Numbered from the stretch's first letter, positions 46,173 to 55,429 are shown. The stretch is 64,000 nucleotides of DNA from Sphingomonas aurantiaca (GCF_003050705.1 NZ_QAOG01000002.1:372001-436000), one strand, 5' to 3'. The notes: generated by a model not told the origin, from the sequence alone. Program-made: numbers and translations.

Positions 46173-47931
46173 ACTGCAGGCTCGCCAGCCGCGCGTAGAG
46201 CCCGCTGTTGGTCATCAGCGAGCCGTGCGAGCCCTCCTCGACGATCTGCCCGTCGCTCATCACGATGATCCGCTCCGCCGCGCGCACCGTGGCGAGGCGG
46301 TGGGCGATGACGAGCGTGGTGCGGTTCGCCATCAGCCGCTCGAGCGCCTCCTGCACCAGCCGCTCGCTTTCGGCGTCGAGCGCGCTGGTCGCCTCGTCGA
46401 GCAGCAGGATCGGCGCATCGCGGAGCAGCGCGCGCGCGATCGTCACGCGCTGGCGCTGGCCGCCCGACAGCCGCGCGCCGCCCTCGCCGAGGAACGTGTC
46501 GAGGCCCTCGGGCAGCTTGCGCAGGAACTCGGCGGCGTTGGCGGCTTCGGCGGCGGCCCAGAGCTGGTCGTCGGTCGCGGTCCAGTCGCCGTAGCGCAGG
46601 TTGTCGCGCGCGGAGGCGCCGAAGATGATCGTCTCCTGCGGGACCATCGCGATCCGTGCGCGCACCGCCGCGGGATCGGCGTCGCGCAGGTCGACACCGT
46701 CGAGCGTCACGCGGCCCGCATCGGGATCGTAGAAGCGCTGGACGAGCTGGAACAACGTCGTCTTGCCCGCGCCCGAGGGGCCGACGACCGCGACCGTCTC
46801 GCCCGGCTTGATGTCGAGCGAGAAGCCGTTGAGCGCGGCGACGTCGCGGCGGGTCGGGTAATGGAACTGGACGTTTTCGAACGCGAGTGCGCCGCGCGGC
46901 GGTTGCGGAAGTGTGACCGGGGTGGCGGGGGCGGCGATCTCGGGCGTCTCGCGCAGCAGCTCGGACAGCCGCCCGGCGGCGCCGGCGCCGCGTAGCAGGT
47001 CGCCGTAAACTTCGGTCAGCGCGCCGAACGCACCTGCGACGATGCCGCCGGTCAGCACGAACGCGGCGATCGCGCCGCCGCTGATCCGCCCGGCGGCGAC
47101 GTCGACCGCGCCCTCCCACAGGACCAGCGTGATCGATCCGAAGACCAGCCCGATGACGATCGCTGTCATCACCGCGCGCAGCAGGATGCGTGCGCGTGCT
47201 GCGGCGAAGGTCGCGCCGACCGCATCGGCGAAGCGGATCGCCTCGCGGTCCTCCTGGCCGAACGCCTGCACGACCTTCATCGCGCCGAGCGTCTCGGTCG
47301 CGATCGAGCCGACATCTGCGACCCGGTCCTGCGAGGTGCGCGAATAGTTGCGGACGCGTTTGCCGAGCAGCGCGATCGGCAGGATGATCAGCGGGATGCC
47401 GATCATCAGCATGCCGGCGAGCTTTGGCGAGATCGCGAACAGATAGATCAGCCCGCCGATCCCGGTGAAGGTGTTGCGCAGCGCGATCGACACGGTGCTG
47501 CCGACGACCTGTTCGATCAGCGCGGTATCCGAGGTGAGTCGCGAGGCGATCTCGGACGGGCGATTCTCCTCGAAGAAGCGCGGCGTCAGGCGGAGCAGGT
47601 GGCGCTGCACATTGGTGCGGATGTCCGCGACGACGCGCTCGCCGAGCCACGAGACGTAATAGAAGCGCACCGCGGTCGCCAGCGCGAGCACGACCACGAT
47701 CATCAGCAGATAGTGGAACGACGTGCCGACCGACCCGCTGGCGCCGGGGCCGAAGCCGCGATCGATCACGCGCTTAAAGCCGTAGGGGATGCCGATCGTC
47801 GCCGCCGACGTCGTCATCAGCGCGAGGCCGGCAAACGCGATCTGGCGCGGATAGTTGGCAGCATGACGCCACACCATCGCGAGATCGCCGATCCGGCGGG
47901 ACGTCTTCTCTTCGGGGTTCGGCTTGGCCAT
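46156..47931 (-). CDS. ABC exporter, fused membrane and ATPase domains
   Basis: 591-residue half-transporter of the MsbA/lipid and multidrug exporter type. Six membrane helices (about 20-315) precede the nucleotide-binding domain. The domain shows Walker A GPSGAGKTT near 383, Q-loop, signature LSGGQRQR near 487, Walker B LLLDEATSALD and the H-loop IAHRL. The substrate is unknown. The start at 47931 (MAKPNPEEK) is preferred over the ORF opening at 48030, which would add a non-family Arg-rich leader. Confidence 0.9.
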   Translation of the reverse strand: MAKPNPEEKTSRRIGDLAMVWRHAANYPRQIAFAGLALMTTSAATIGIPYGFKRVIDRGFGPGASGSVGTSFHYLLMIVVVLALATAVRFYYVSWLGERVVADIRTNVQRHLLRLTPRFFEENRPSEIASRLTSDTALIEQVVGSTVSIALRNTFTGIGGLIYLFAISPKLAGMLMIGIPLIILPIALLGKRVRNYSRTSQDRVADVGSIATETLGAMKVVQAFGQEDREAIRFADAVGATFAAARARILLRAVMTAIVIGLVFGSITLVLWEGAVDVAAGRISGGAIAAFVLTGGIVAGAFGALTEVYGDLLRGAGAAGRLSELLRETPEIAAPATPVTLPQPPRGALAFENVQFHYPTRRDVAALNGFSLDIKPGETVAVVGPSGAGKTTLFQLVQRFYDPDAGRVTLDGVDLRDADPAAVRARIAMVPQETIIFGASARDNLRYGDWTATDDQLWAAAEAANAAEFLRKLPEGLDTFLGEGGARLSGGQRQRVTIARALLRDAPILLLDEATSALDAESERLVQEALERLMANRTTLVIAHRLATVRAAERIIVMSDGQIVEEGSHGSLMTNSGLYARLASLQFNEAA

Positions 47932-48049
47932 GCGGCACCGCGTAGCAGCCGTGGGGGTGTCGCTCAACGACAACCGCCATGCGCGGCGTCTGCGAAGATA
48001 GGGTAGGCCTGACGCGATAGGTAGAGTCACGCGTTGCGCTGCGGCGCTT

Positions 48050-48077
48050 TTGCGTTACGACCGTTATAGCCTATATA
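48050..48077 (+). promoter_or_regulatory. Candidate promoter of phaZ
   Basis: TTGCGT (48050-48055) and TATATA (48072-48077) with 16 bp between, 17 bp before the phaZ start codon. One of the AT-richest short stretches in the window and a good sigma-70-type match by eye. Confidence 0.5.
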
Positions 48078-48094
48078 AAGGCGAAGGATACCGC

Positions 48095-49327
48095 ATGCTC
48101 TACGATGCTTACGAATTCCAACGGTCGATGATGTCAGGTGCCAGCAAACTGGCCAGTTTCGGCGCGGAAATGCTCAACAATCCGGCAAACCCATTCTCCT
48201 ATTTAGGGGGCGGGGCGGTGATCGGATCGGCGCTGGAGGTGTTCGCACACGCGAATGCGACTCGCGGAAAGCCGGCGTTCGGGCTCGACCGGACGGTGAT
48301 CGACGGGCGTGAGGGTGCGGTGCGCGAGGAGATCGTGCTGCGGAAGGATTTCGGGCAGCTGAAGCGGTTCGTGCGTGAGGGTGTCGAGGGCGGCCCCAAG
48401 CTGCTGATCGTCGCGCCGATGTCGGGTCATTATGCCACGCTGCTGCGCGGGACGGTCGAGCGGATGCTCCCGTTCGCGGACGTCTACATCACCGACTGGC
48501 GCGATGCGCGCAGCGTGCCGCTGTCGGCGGGCCGCTTCGATCTCGACGATTATGTCGATTACCTGATCGCGTTTCTCGAGCAGATCGGCGCGAACGAGGG
48601 GCAGGGCGGCACGCACATGCTCGCGGTCTGCCAGCCGTCGGTGCCCTGCTACGCCGCGGCGGCGCTGATGAGCGCGGACAAGAATCCGTGCCGGCCCAAG
48701 ACGTTGACGATGATGGGCGGTCCCGTCGACACGCGCGAGGCGCCAACCGCGGTCAACACGCTGGCGACCGAGCGGCCGCATGCCTGGTTCGAGCAGAACG
48801 TGATCGCGACGGTACCGGGCAATTATCCGGGTGCCGGGCGCAAGGTGTATCCCGGGTTCCTGCAGCTTGCCGGGTTCATGTCGATGAATCTGGGTAACCA
48901 CATGGTCTCGCATTGGGAGATGTATAAGCATCTCGTCCAGGGCGACGATGCGAGCGCGTCGCAGAGCCAGGATTTCTACGAGGAATATCGCTCGGTCTGC
49001 GACATGACCGCGGAATTCTATCTCCAGACGATCGATGTGGTGTTCCAGACGCACGCCTTGCCGCGCGGCATCCTGACGCATCGTGGCCGGCTGGTGGATC
49101 CGGCGGCGATCACCGACATCGGGCTGCTGGCCATCGAGGGCGAGCGCGACGATATTTCAGGGCTGGGCCAGACCAAGGCTGCGCTGACGCTGGCGACGGC
49201 GTTGCCGGATGCGAAGAAGCGGTATCTGATCGCGGAAGGCGCCGGCCATTACGGGATCTTCAACGGATCGCGCTGGCGCGACAAGATCGCGCCGGTCGTC
49301 GAGGAGTTCATCACCGCGAACGGGTGA
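48095..49327 (+). CDS. phaZ: Intracellular polyhydroxybutyrate depolymerase
   Basis: 410-residue enzyme that mobilises stored PHB granules. The nucleophile motif AVCQPSVP places Cys near residue 179, as in the Cys-type intracellular depolymerases (PhaZ of Ralstonia). The charged region TDWRDARSVPL and the C-terminal AEGAGHYGIFNGSRWRDKIAP contain the expected Asp and His. The ATG at 48095 has GAAGGA at about 7 bp. Thiolase and MaoC-hydratase genes lie 1-3 kb downstream on the other strand. No phaC or phasin gene is in the window. Confidence 0.92.
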   Translation: MLYDAYEFQRSMMSGASKLASFGAEMLNNPANPFSYLGGGAVIGSALEVFAHANATRGKPAFGLDRTVIDGREGAVREEIVLRKDFGQLKRFVREGVEGGPKLLIVAPMSGHYATLLRGTVERMLPFADVYITDWRDARSVPLSAGRFDLDDYVDYLIAFLEQIGANEGQGGTHMLAVCQPSVPCYAAAALMSADKNPCRPKTLTMMGGPVDTREAPTAVNTLATERPHAWFEQNVIATVPGNYPGAGRKVYPGFLQLAGFMSMNLGNHMVSHWEMYKHLVQGDDASASQSQDFYEEYRSVCDMTAEFYLQTIDVVFQTHALPRGILTHRGRLVDPAAITDIGLLAIEGERDDISGLGQTKAALTLATALPDAKKRYLIAEGAGHYGIFNGSRWRDKIAPVVEEFITANG

Positions 49328-49334
49328 TGATGAT

Positions 49335-49360
49335 GGGCAGCCCCGATCGCGGGGCTGCCC
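49335..49360. terminator. Bidirectional terminator hairpin after phaZ
   Basis: Perfect 11-bp stem GGGCAGCCCCG / CGGGGCTGCCC with an ATCG loop between the convergent phaZ and general-stress genes. No strong T-run on either side. Confidence 0.6.
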
Positions 49361-49369
49361 ACCGGCAGG

Positions 49370-49852
49370 TCAGGCGACCGAGTCGACGACCGCGTGGCTG
49401 CTCGACTCGTCCGGACGGATCGTGCCGCCGAACAGCATCTTGAGGCGACCACCGATCGAGATGTCCGTCTCCCACAGTTCGGCGCTGTCGATGTCGAAGC
49501 GGAGCAGCGTGAGGTTCGGGTCTTCCTTGCCGCCCGGAAACCATGCCTCGACCTGATTGTTCCAGAGCTTGTCGATCTGCGTGCGGTCGTTCGACGTCGA
49601 CACGTCGCCCGACATGCAGGCAAAGAAATCATGCCCCTTGCCGACGAACTGCGCCATCGCCGCGCCACCCTTGGCGATGCGGTTGTCGCGACCGGCAAAG
49701 AAGAACAGCGTATTGGGCTGATCGTCGTCGATCTGCGCGGTCATCGGCTCGGAATGCTGGCCATCCTCGAGGCCGATCATCACGAACGGGCTCGACTTCA
49801 GCTTGTCGATGAACTTCGCTGCGATTTCCTGCGGGGTATCCTTGTCGGCCAT
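49370..49852 (-). CDS. Pyridoxamine-phosphate-oxidase-fold general stress protein
   Basis: 160 residues with the split-barrel flavin-binding fold of the general stress protein 26 family. SSPFVMIGLEDGQHSEPMTAQ at the N-terminus, LFFFAGRDNRIAKG and NNQVEAWFPGGKEDPNL are family-like. The substrate and cofactor (FMN or FAD) are not known. Three ATGs stand in tandem after AGGAG; the third, at 49852, has the best spacing (7 bp). Confidence 0.85.
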   Translation of the reverse strand: MADKDTPQEIAAKFIDKLKSSPFVMIGLEDGQHSEPMTAQIDDDQPNTLFFFAGRDNRIAKGGAAMAQFVGKGHDFFACMSGDVSTSNDRTQIDKLWNNQVEAWFPGGKEDPNLTLLRFDIDSAELWETDISIGGRLKMLFGGTIRPDESSSHAVVDSVA

Positions 49853-49994
49853 CATCATTCTCCTATGGGCTTGGATTGCCTGGGAGAACGGGTGGGGCGG
49901 GCGTTGGTTGCGCTGCGCGGTCCAATGCGATGCGGCTTGGCGAAAGCGCAGAAGGCGCGCCATGATGGGCGCGGCAGTAGTCCTGCTGCCAAAC

Positions 49995-50203
49995 AAGAAA
50001 GGTAAGGTGTATGCAACTTGCCGATCTGTGCCTGATCCTCGGCATGCTCTTCGCCTTCGCGACCCTGGTCGTGAAGATCATCGAAGTGTCGCGCAAAGGC
50101 TAGGTGCACGGGAGGGGCTTGGGCTGACACCCAAGTCCCAAACGTATTGGGCCCCGGCCGCTGACACAACCGAGGCCCAGATAAGAAAGGCGGTGTATGC
50201 AAC
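49995..50203. repeat. Duplicated translation-start segment flanking a small ORF
   Basis: A segment of about 21-23 bp, AAGAAAGG...GGTGTATGCAAC, occurs at 49995-50017 and again at 50183-50203, differing by a 2-bp gap and one base. Each copy contains an AAAGG box and an ATG at ribosome-binding distance. Between the copies lie the 30-residue ORF and two stem-loops (CTTGGG/CCCAAG at 50118-50135; TGGGCC/GGCCCA at 50148-50179). Confidence 0.75.
50011..50103 (+). CDS. 30-residue membrane peptide
   Basis: MQLADLCLILGMLFAFATLV followed by VKIIEVSRKG: one hydrophobic helix with a charged C-terminus, the layout seen in holin-like and type I toxin peptides, though no family match can be claimed. AAAGG lies 8 bp before the ATG. 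It is the only plus-strand gene between two leftward genes. A hairpin 15 bp after the stop could end a short transcript. Confidence 0.5.
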   Translation: MQLADLCLILGMLFAFATLVVKIIEVSRKG

Positions 50204-50244
50204 GCCGCTTCACTACATGCGCGAATGCGGCATGGTTTTCAAGA

Positions 50245-51423
50245 TCACAGAACCTCGAACAACCCGGCGGCGCCCATGCCGCCGCCGACGCACATCGTCA
50301 CCACGACATACTTCGCACCGCGGCGCTTGCCTTCGATCAGCGCGTGGCCGGTCGCGCGGGCGCCGGTCATGCCGTAGGGGTGGCCGATCGAGATCGCGCC
50401 GCCGCTGACGTTGAGCCGCTCGTCGGGGATGCCAAGCTTATCGCGGCAGTAGAGCACCTGCACCGCGAACGCCTCGTTCAGCTCCCACAGGCCGATATCG
50501 TCCATCTTGAGGCCAAAGCGCTTGAGGAGCTTCGGGATCGCGACGACCGGGCCGATCCCCATCTCGTCGGGCTCGGTGCCGCCGACCGCGATGCCGACAT
50601 AGCGACCGAGCGGCTGGAGACCGCGCTGCGAGGCGATCTTCTCCTCCATCAGCACCGACGACGAGGAGCCGTCGGACAGCTGCGACGCATTTCCCGCGGT
50701 GATCGTGAAATCGGGGCCCATCACGGGTTTCAGGGACTGGAGCCCATCGAGCGTGGTGTCGGCGCGATTGCCCTCGTCCTTGGCGATCGTCACGTCCTTG
50801 TAGGTGACCTCCTTGGTCTCCTTGTTGACGATCGCCATGTTGGCGTCGACCGCGACGATCTCCGCGTCGAAATAGCCCGCGGCCTGCGCGGCGGCGGTGC
50901 GCTGCTGCGACTGGAGCGCATAGGCGTCCATCGCGTCGCGGCTGATTCCATAGCGCTTGGCGACCACCTCTGCGGTCTGCAGCATCGGCATGTAGACGTC
51001 CTTGTGCATCGCGACCAGTCGCGGATCGGGCGCGACGCGCATCTGCGGGGTCTGGACGAGGCTGATGCTCTCGACGCCGCCGCCGATCGTGATGTCCATA
51101 TTGTCGGTGATGATCTGCTTGGCGGCGGTGGCGATCGCCATCAGGCCCGACGCGCACTGACGGTCGACCGACATGCCCGACACGGTGACGGGCAGCCCCG
51201 CGCGGAGCAGCGACGTGCGCGCGATGTTGCCGGCCTGGTGGCCCTGCTGGAGCGCGCAGCCGAAGACGACGTCGTCGATCTCAGCGCCATCGACGCCGGC
51301 GCGTTCGACCGCGGCACGGATCGAATGTGCGGCGAGCGTAGGGGCGGGGGTGTTGTTGAAGCCGCCGCGATAGGCGCGGCCGATGGCGGTGCGGGCGGTG
51401 GAGACGATGACGGCTGAACGCAT
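50245..51423 (-). CDS. Acetyl-CoA C-acyltransferase (thiolase)
   Basis: 392-residue thiolase, cleaving 3-ketoacyl-CoA or condensing acetyl-CoA. The nucleophile is Cys90 in [28 protein letters not shown] carries the catalytic His and [17 protein letters not shown] the second Cys, so the active site is complete. Degradative (FadA-like) and biosynthetic (PhaA-like) roles cannot be separated by these motifs. The ATG at 51423 has AAGGA at 7 bp. It follows maoC on the same strand, with a palindromic repeat in between. Confidence 0.92.
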   Translation of the reverse strand: MRSAVIVSTARTAIGRAYRGGFNNTPAPTLAAHSIRAAVERAGVDGAEIDDVVFGCALQQGHQAGNIARTSLLRAGLPVTVSGMSVDRQCASGLMAIATAAKQIITDNMDITIGGGVESISLVQTPQMRVAPDPRLVAMHKDVYMPMLQTAEVVAKRYGISRDAMDAYALQSQQRTAAAQAAGYFDAEIVAVDANMAIVNKETKEVTYKDVTIAKDEGNRADTTLDGLQSLKPVMGPDFTITAGNASQLSDGSSSSVLMEEKIASQRGLQPLGRYVGIAVGGTEPDEMGIGPVVAIPKLLKRFGLKMDDIGLWELNEAFAVQVLYCRDKLGIPDERLNVSGGAISIGHPYGMTGARATGHALIEGKRRGAKYVVVTMCVGGGMGAAGLFEVL

Positions 51424-51440
51424 GGGTATATCCTTTTCTG

Positions 51441-51548
51441 CTCCCTTCCCGCCTGCGGGAGGGGTTGGGGGAGGGGGTGGCCAAAGCAGCCGAACCGAAC
51501 GCGGCTATCTCGGACCCTCCCCTGACCCCTCCCGCAAGCGGGAGGGGA
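51441..51548. repeat. Palindromic repeat element between maoC and thiolase
   Basis: Arms at 51441-51475 and 51515-51548 are inverted copies of the CTCCC...GCGGGAGGGG type with about 39 bp between. Same family as the elements at 16308, 24070 and 25038. Here it is intergenic within a leftward gene pair and does not supply the ribosome binding site. Confidence 0.92.
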
Positions 51549-51557
51549 AATGGTAAA

Positions 51558-52016
51558 TCAAACAAAGACCTGGCTGATCCATTCGGCGATCAGCGCGGGC
51601 TTTTCCTGGCCCTCGATCTCGACCTTAAAGGCGTTGGTCTGCTGCCACTGGCCGGGGCGCTTTTCGTCGAACGAGAGCAGCTTGAACTTGCCGCGCACCT
51701 TCGAGCCCGACCGGACCGGCGAGAGGAAGCGCACCGAATTGCCGCCGTAATTGACGCCCATCTTGGCGCCCTCGATCGTCGGCGCGTCGGGCACCTTCGA
51801 CGAGAGCAGTGGCATCAGCGACAGCGTCAGGAAGCCGTGTGCGATCGTGCCGCCGAACGGGGTCTGCGCCGCGCGGGCGGGGTCGATATGGATGAACTGG
51901 TGGTCGCCGGTCGCGTCGGCGAATTTGTCGATCATGGCTTGCGTGACCTCGACCCAGTCGGACACCGTTTCGGTGCCGATGCGGGCCTGCATCTCTGCGG
52001 TGGTGATCGTTGCCAC
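51558..52016 (-). CDS. MaoC-like (R)-specific enoyl-CoA hydratase
   Basis: 152-residue hot-dog-fold protein. DKFADATGDHQFIHIDPARAAQTPFGGTIAHGFLTLSLMP contains the hydratase 2 motif with the catalytic Asp and His (ATGDHQFIH region; quoted in parts). Likely hydrates enoyl-CoA to (R)-3-hydroxyacyl-CoA, a step that can feed PHA synthesis or beta-oxidation. Probably co-transcribed with the thiolase gene downstream. Confidence 0.9.
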   Translation of the reverse strand: MATITTAEMQARIGTETVSDWVEVTQAMIDKFADATGDHQFIHIDPARAAQTPFGGTIAHGFLTLSLMPLLSSKVPDAPTIEGAKMGVNYGGNSVRFLSPVRSGSKVRGKFKLLSFDEKRPGQWQQTNAFKVEIEGQEKPALIAEWISQVFV

Positions 52017-52208
52017 GGGGGTCCTCTCTGGTTGGCGCGGTGCGCTGACGCGTCTCTAGGCGCGACGGCGTTGGTATCGCAAGTCTTGCGTTGACCGGAA
52101 AGAGGAAAATGCTGGGTTTGTCTAGGTGGGGCGGCGAACCCGATGTTCTAAAGGGTGGTTTTCCAAGGAGGGTGGGGGCTGCGTACGTAGGGCGGTTCTC
52201 CCTTCCTT

Positions 52209-52263
52209 GTTCTCCCGCGAAGGCGAGAGCCCAGTCTGGGTCCCCGCCTTCGCGGGGAAACAT
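52209..52263. repeat. Palindromic repeat, CGCGAAGGCG type
   Basis: Arms TGTTCTCCCGCGAAGGCG... and its imperfect inverse ...CGCCTTCGCGGGGAAACA meet at a short centre near 52236. Closely related to the element at 55359. Confidence 0.85.
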
Positions 52264-52290
52264 TTGGGGGTTGGTTCGAGCGGTTAAGGT

Positions 52291-52394
52291 ACCACCCCGG
52301 CGGCGGCCGGGTCTAGTTCGGAGACATTGCTAACTGAGGTTCCGCTACGTTACCGCGACCTTTCCAACTGGGCCCCGGCCTTCGCCGGGGTGGG
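52291..52394. repeat. Palindromic repeat, CCCCGGCG type
   Basis: Arms ACCACCCCGGCGGCGGCCGG (52291-) and its inverse CCCCGGCCTTCGCCGGGGTGG (ending 52394) are about 48 bp apart. Imperfect match, same general design as the other elements. Confidence 0.75.
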
Positions 52395-52457
52395 GCGGTG
52401 ATTTTAGGTGACGCGTGTATCAAGTAGCGGCAGCGGCCGCTGGCTGGGTAGCGGGAC

Positions 52458-53633
52458 TCAGGCCGTCACGCCTTCCGACTTCGGCCGGGCCGTCTCTGGA
52501 TACGGCATGACCACCGAACCATCGGGTGCGGCCATCATGTTGACCTGAGTCGGGAAGGCGATCTCAATCTTTTCGTCGTTGAAGCGCTTGAGGATGGCGA
52601 TGCCGACGGCGGTGCGGCCGTCGTAGAAGCTGGCGTAATCGGGGCCCTTGCTGTCAAACTGGACCTCGAAGTCGAGGCTCGATGCGCCGAAGCCAGTAAA
52701 GCCTGCGCGGGTGAAGATCTTGTCATTGGCCTCGACGATCTCCTTCAGCATCGCGGGGATGCGCGAGCAGACCTCGGGCGGGGTCGAATAGGTGACGCCG
52801 ATGATGAATTTCGCGCGGCGGTGGTTGCGCTGCGTGTTGTTGAGGATTTCCTTGTTGAGGAGGTTCTTGTTCGAGATCACGCGCTCCTCGCCGTCGATGC
52901 CGCGGATGCGCGTCGATTTCAGGCCGATCGCCTCGACGCTGCCCGACGCGGTGTCGTAGCTGATCGAATCGCCGCGGCGGAACGGGCGGTCGAAGATGAT
53001 CGCGAGCGCGGCGAAGAGGTCGGCGAAAATGCCCTGCGCGGCCAGGCCGATCGCGATGCCGCCGACGCCGAGCCCGGCGACGAGGCCGGTGACGTTGACG
53101 CCGAGATTGTCGAGCACGACGACCAGCGCGACCGCGAACACGACGAACGTGACCAGCAGGCGGATCAGGCCCATCGCCGACAGCAGCGCCTCACCCGAAT
53201 AATGTTCGGACTGCGTGCGGTGCTCGATCGCGCCGAGGATGATCTCGCGCACCCAGACCGCCGCTTGGAACACCGCGGCGACGGTGAAGAGGAAGTTGAT
53301 CGTCGTCGCGACCTCGCCGGGGGCGGCGGAATAGCCCGACACGAGCTTGGCCGCGAGCATGACGATGAAGAAATTGCCGGTGCGCGCGATCGCCTTGCCG
53401 ACGACCATGCCCCAGCCGTTCAGCGCACGCGGGCGCTGGCACAGCTTGCTGCCGAACCGGCGCGCGGCATGCAGCGCGACGACGATCGCCGCGCCGATCC
53501 CGACCGCGATCAGGATCTGGAGCCAATAGGCCTGGACCCAGGCGATGCTGGCGGTGACGAAGCCCTGCGCCTGGTTGCCGACGTCGCCTGCGTCGAAGAT
53601 CGGTTGTTTGGCGGCGGTGGTTGCATTGGACAT
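52458..53633 (-). CDS. Mechanosensitive ion channel, MscS family
   Basis: 391 residues. Several membrane helices in the first half lead to the pore-lining TM3-like VTGLVAGLGVGGIAIGLAAQGIFADLFAALAIIFDRPFRRGD, followed by the beta domain (SVEAIGLKSTRIRGIDGEERVISNKNLL; quoted in parts). The C-terminal alpha/beta domain follows. Opens on membrane tension to release solutes after osmotic downshock. The short gap to the upstream topoisomerase gene (12 bp) suggests one transcript. Confidence 0.93.
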   Translation of the reverse strand: MSNATTAAKQPIFDAGDVGNQAQGFVTASIAWVQAYWLQILIAVGIGAAIVVALHAARRFGSKLCQRPRALNGWGMVVGKAIARTGNFFIVMLAAKLVSGYSAAPGEVATTINFLFTVAAVFQAAVWVREIILGAIEHRTQSEHYSGEALLSAMGLIRLLVTFVVFAVALVVVLDNLGVNVTGLVAGLGVGGIAIGLAAQGIFADLFAALAIIFDRPFRRGDSISYDTASGSVEAIGLKSTRIRGIDGEERVISNKNLLNKEILNNTQRNHRRAKFIIGVTYSTPPEVCSRIPAMLKEIVEANDKIFTRAGFTGFGASSLDFEVQFDSKGPDYASFYDGRTAVGIAILKRFNDEKIEIAFPTQVNMMAAPDGSVVMPYPETARPKSEGVTA

Positions 53634-53645
53634 GGGAAATACTCG

Positions 53646-54710
53646 TCAGGCCGCTTTGGCGATGATCGCGGGCGTGCCGGCTTCGAGGAAGGCGATGAGC
53701 CCGCATTCCTCGCGGCTGAGATAGCGCTTGGCGCGCGGGAGGCGGAGCGCCTTGCGAAAGGTCGATTGGCCCTGTTTCACCAGCGCGATGAGCGACGGGT
53801 GAACATAGCTCTTCCGCGCAATCGCATGCGTGTTGCCGAGCCGCGCGACGACGGGTTCGAGCATCGCCTTGAGGCTCAGATCCGCCTCGGCGGAGGCGAG
53901 CGCCTCGAACGCGGCGACGCTGGCGGCCCAGGTGCGGAAGTTCTTCGCGGTGAACTCGGTGCCGGTGACGTCGCGGATATAGCAGTTCACGTCGGTCGAG
54001 GTGACGGGGTGCGCGACGCCGGAATCATCGAGCCAGGCAAACAGATGCTGTTCGTCGAGGTCCTGGCATTTCTTGACGAAGCTGCTGAGCGAGCGATCGG
54101 TGATCTTGAGCGTCCGTAGCTTGCCCGACTTGCCCTTGTACTGGAGCTTGAGCGTCGCGCCCTTCACCGCGCCGTGGCGCTTGCGCAGCGTCGTCGCGCC
54201 GAAACTCTCATTCGCCTCGGCATAGGCTTCGTTGCCGACGCGGATATGGCCGCCGTCGAGCAGGCGGAGGACGGCGGCGACAGCGCGCTCTCGGTTGAGC
54301 GAGCGTTTGCGCAGGTCGGACTCGACCGCCTTGCGCAGCTTGGGGAGCGCATGGCCGAAATCGGCGCAGCGTTCATATTTGGCAGCCTCCTGCGCTTCGC
54401 GGAAGCCGAGATGATAGCGATATTGCTTGCGCCCCTTTTCGTCCCAGCCGACCGCCTGGATATGGCCATTGGGCTTGGGACAGAACCAGGCGTCGCAATA
54501 GGCGGGGGGCAGCGCGATCGTGTTGAGTCGGTCGATCTCGTCGCGGTCGGTGATGCGCTCGCCCTTGGCATCGAAATAGCCCCAGCCGTTCCGCATCTTC
54601 TTGCGGGTGATGCCGGGCTTGCTGTCGTCCGAATACACGATTCTGGTGGGCAATGCGGTGGTCCTTGGGGCGCCGTATGAAGTCTTCTGGAAATGTTCGG
54701 GACGGCGCAT
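53646..54710 (-). CDS. DNA topoisomerase IB
   Basis: 354-residue eukaryotic/poxvirus-like type IB topoisomerase. The N-terminal domain has YSDDSKPGITRKK and GWGYFDAKGERI. The catalytic domain follows with RLLDGGHIRVGNEAYAEANESFGATTLRKRH, KNFRTWAASV, and the active tyrosine near residue 302 in ARKSYVHPSL. It relaxes supercoils through a 3'-phosphotyrosine. The start is uncertain: ATG at 54710 with a weak site, or TTG at 54653 with AAGGA at 8 bp, which gives a family-like N-terminus. A larger open frame continuing to 56411 is a shadow of neighbouring genes. Confidence 0.9.
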   Translation of the reverse strand: MRRPEHFQKTSYGAPRTTALPTRIVYSDDSKPGITRKKMRNGWGYFDAKGERITDRDEIDRLNTIALPPAYCDAWFCPKPNGHIQAVGWDEKGRKQYRYHLGFREAQEAAKYERCADFGHALPKLRKAVESDLRKRSLNRERAVAAVLRLLDGGHIRVGNEAYAEANESFGATTLRKRHGAVKGATLKLQYKGKSGKLRTLKITDRSLSSFVKKCQDLDEQHLFAWLDDSGVAHPVTSTDVNCYIRDVTGTEFTAKNFRTWAASVAAFEALASAEADLSLKAMLEPVVARLGNTHAIARKSYVHPSLIALVKQGQSTFRKALRLPRAKRYLSREECGLIAFLEAGTPAIIAKAA

Positions 54711-54773
54711 CGTTCCGGAACGACGCGGGCCGCCCGTGGTTGAGGGGGCACTGGATTTCACTGGAGATATGCC

Positions 54774-55337
54774 ATGACCGATCTTTCCCAAGCTCGCGTA
54801 CTGATGCTCGCTGCCGATGGTTTCGAGACCGTCGAACTGTTCGAACCCAAGAAGGCGCTCGAGGCGGCGGGGGCGAAGGTCACGCTCGCGTCGATCAAGA
54901 CCGACCCGATCCAGGGCATGAAGGGCGACATTAACAAGGCCGAGACGGCGACACCCGAACTGACGCTCGACGAGGTCGATACCGACGATTACGACGCGCT
55001 GGTGCTGCCGGGCGGCGTCGCCAACCCGGACACGATGCGCCAGGAAGAGCGCGCGATCGAGATCATCACCGAGTTCATGGAAGACGGTAAGATCGTCGCC
55101 GCGATCTGCCATGCGCCGTGGCTGTTGGCTGAGGCGGACGTGATCGATGGCCGCCGCGTGACGAGCTACCCGTCGATCCGCACCGATCTTGAGAATGCCG
55201 GCGCGGACGTGGTCGACGAGGAGGTCGTCGTCGACGGCAATCTGATCACCAGCCGCAAGCCCGATGATATCCCCGCGTTCAACAAGGCGATCATCGCCGC
55301 GCTGGAGGAAGAGCTGGCCGACGAACCGGTCGACTGA
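54774..55337 (+). CDS. PfpI/DJ-1 family protein
   Basis: 187-residue class I glutamine-amidotransferase-like protein of the PfpI/YhbO type. The nucleophile Cys112 lies in VAAICHAPWLL, with Glu in ADGFETVELFEPKKALE. Members act as deglycases or stress chaperones, or have protease-like activity. GGAGA at 6 bp supports the ATG at 54774. Divergent from topoisomerase IB. Confidence 0.9.
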   Translation: MTDLSQARVLMLAADGFETVELFEPKKALEAAGAKVTLASIKTDPIQGMKGDINKAETATPELTLDEVDTDDYDALVLPGGVANPDTMRQEERAIEIITEFMEDGKIVAAICHAPWLLAEADVIDGRRVTSYPSIRTDLENAGADVVDEEVVVDGNLITSRKPDDIPAFNKAIIAALEEELADEPVD

Positions 55338-55358
55338 TTGCAAGAGTGAAGCACGCTC

Positions 55359-55421
55359 TTCCTTGTTCTCCGCAAAGGCGGGAGCCCAGACTGGGTCCCC
55401 GCCTCGCGGGGAAACAAGGAA
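55359..55421. repeat. Palindromic repeat between convergent genes
   Basis: Inverted arms TTCCTTGTTCTCCGC... (55359-55389) and ...GGGGAAACAAGGAA (55391-55421) with almost no spacer. It is related to the element at 52209. It lies between the convergent PfpI and acyltransferase genes and could serve as a terminator for both. Confidence 0.88.
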
Positions 55422-55429
55422 AGGGTGGG

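Larger units (their letters stand above)
52017..52457. other. Intergenic region with two palindromic repeats
   Basis: 441 bp without a gene between the maoC start and the mscS end. It holds the two repeats listed at 52209 and 52291 and presumably the maoC promoter, which was not located. Confidence 0.6.

Noticed and set aside
50197..51417. Long plus-strand ORF starting at the second copy of the duplicated start segment
   Set aside because: After about 15 codons it runs antisense through the thiolase gene, which has complete catalytic motifs. Only the start segment itself is notable.
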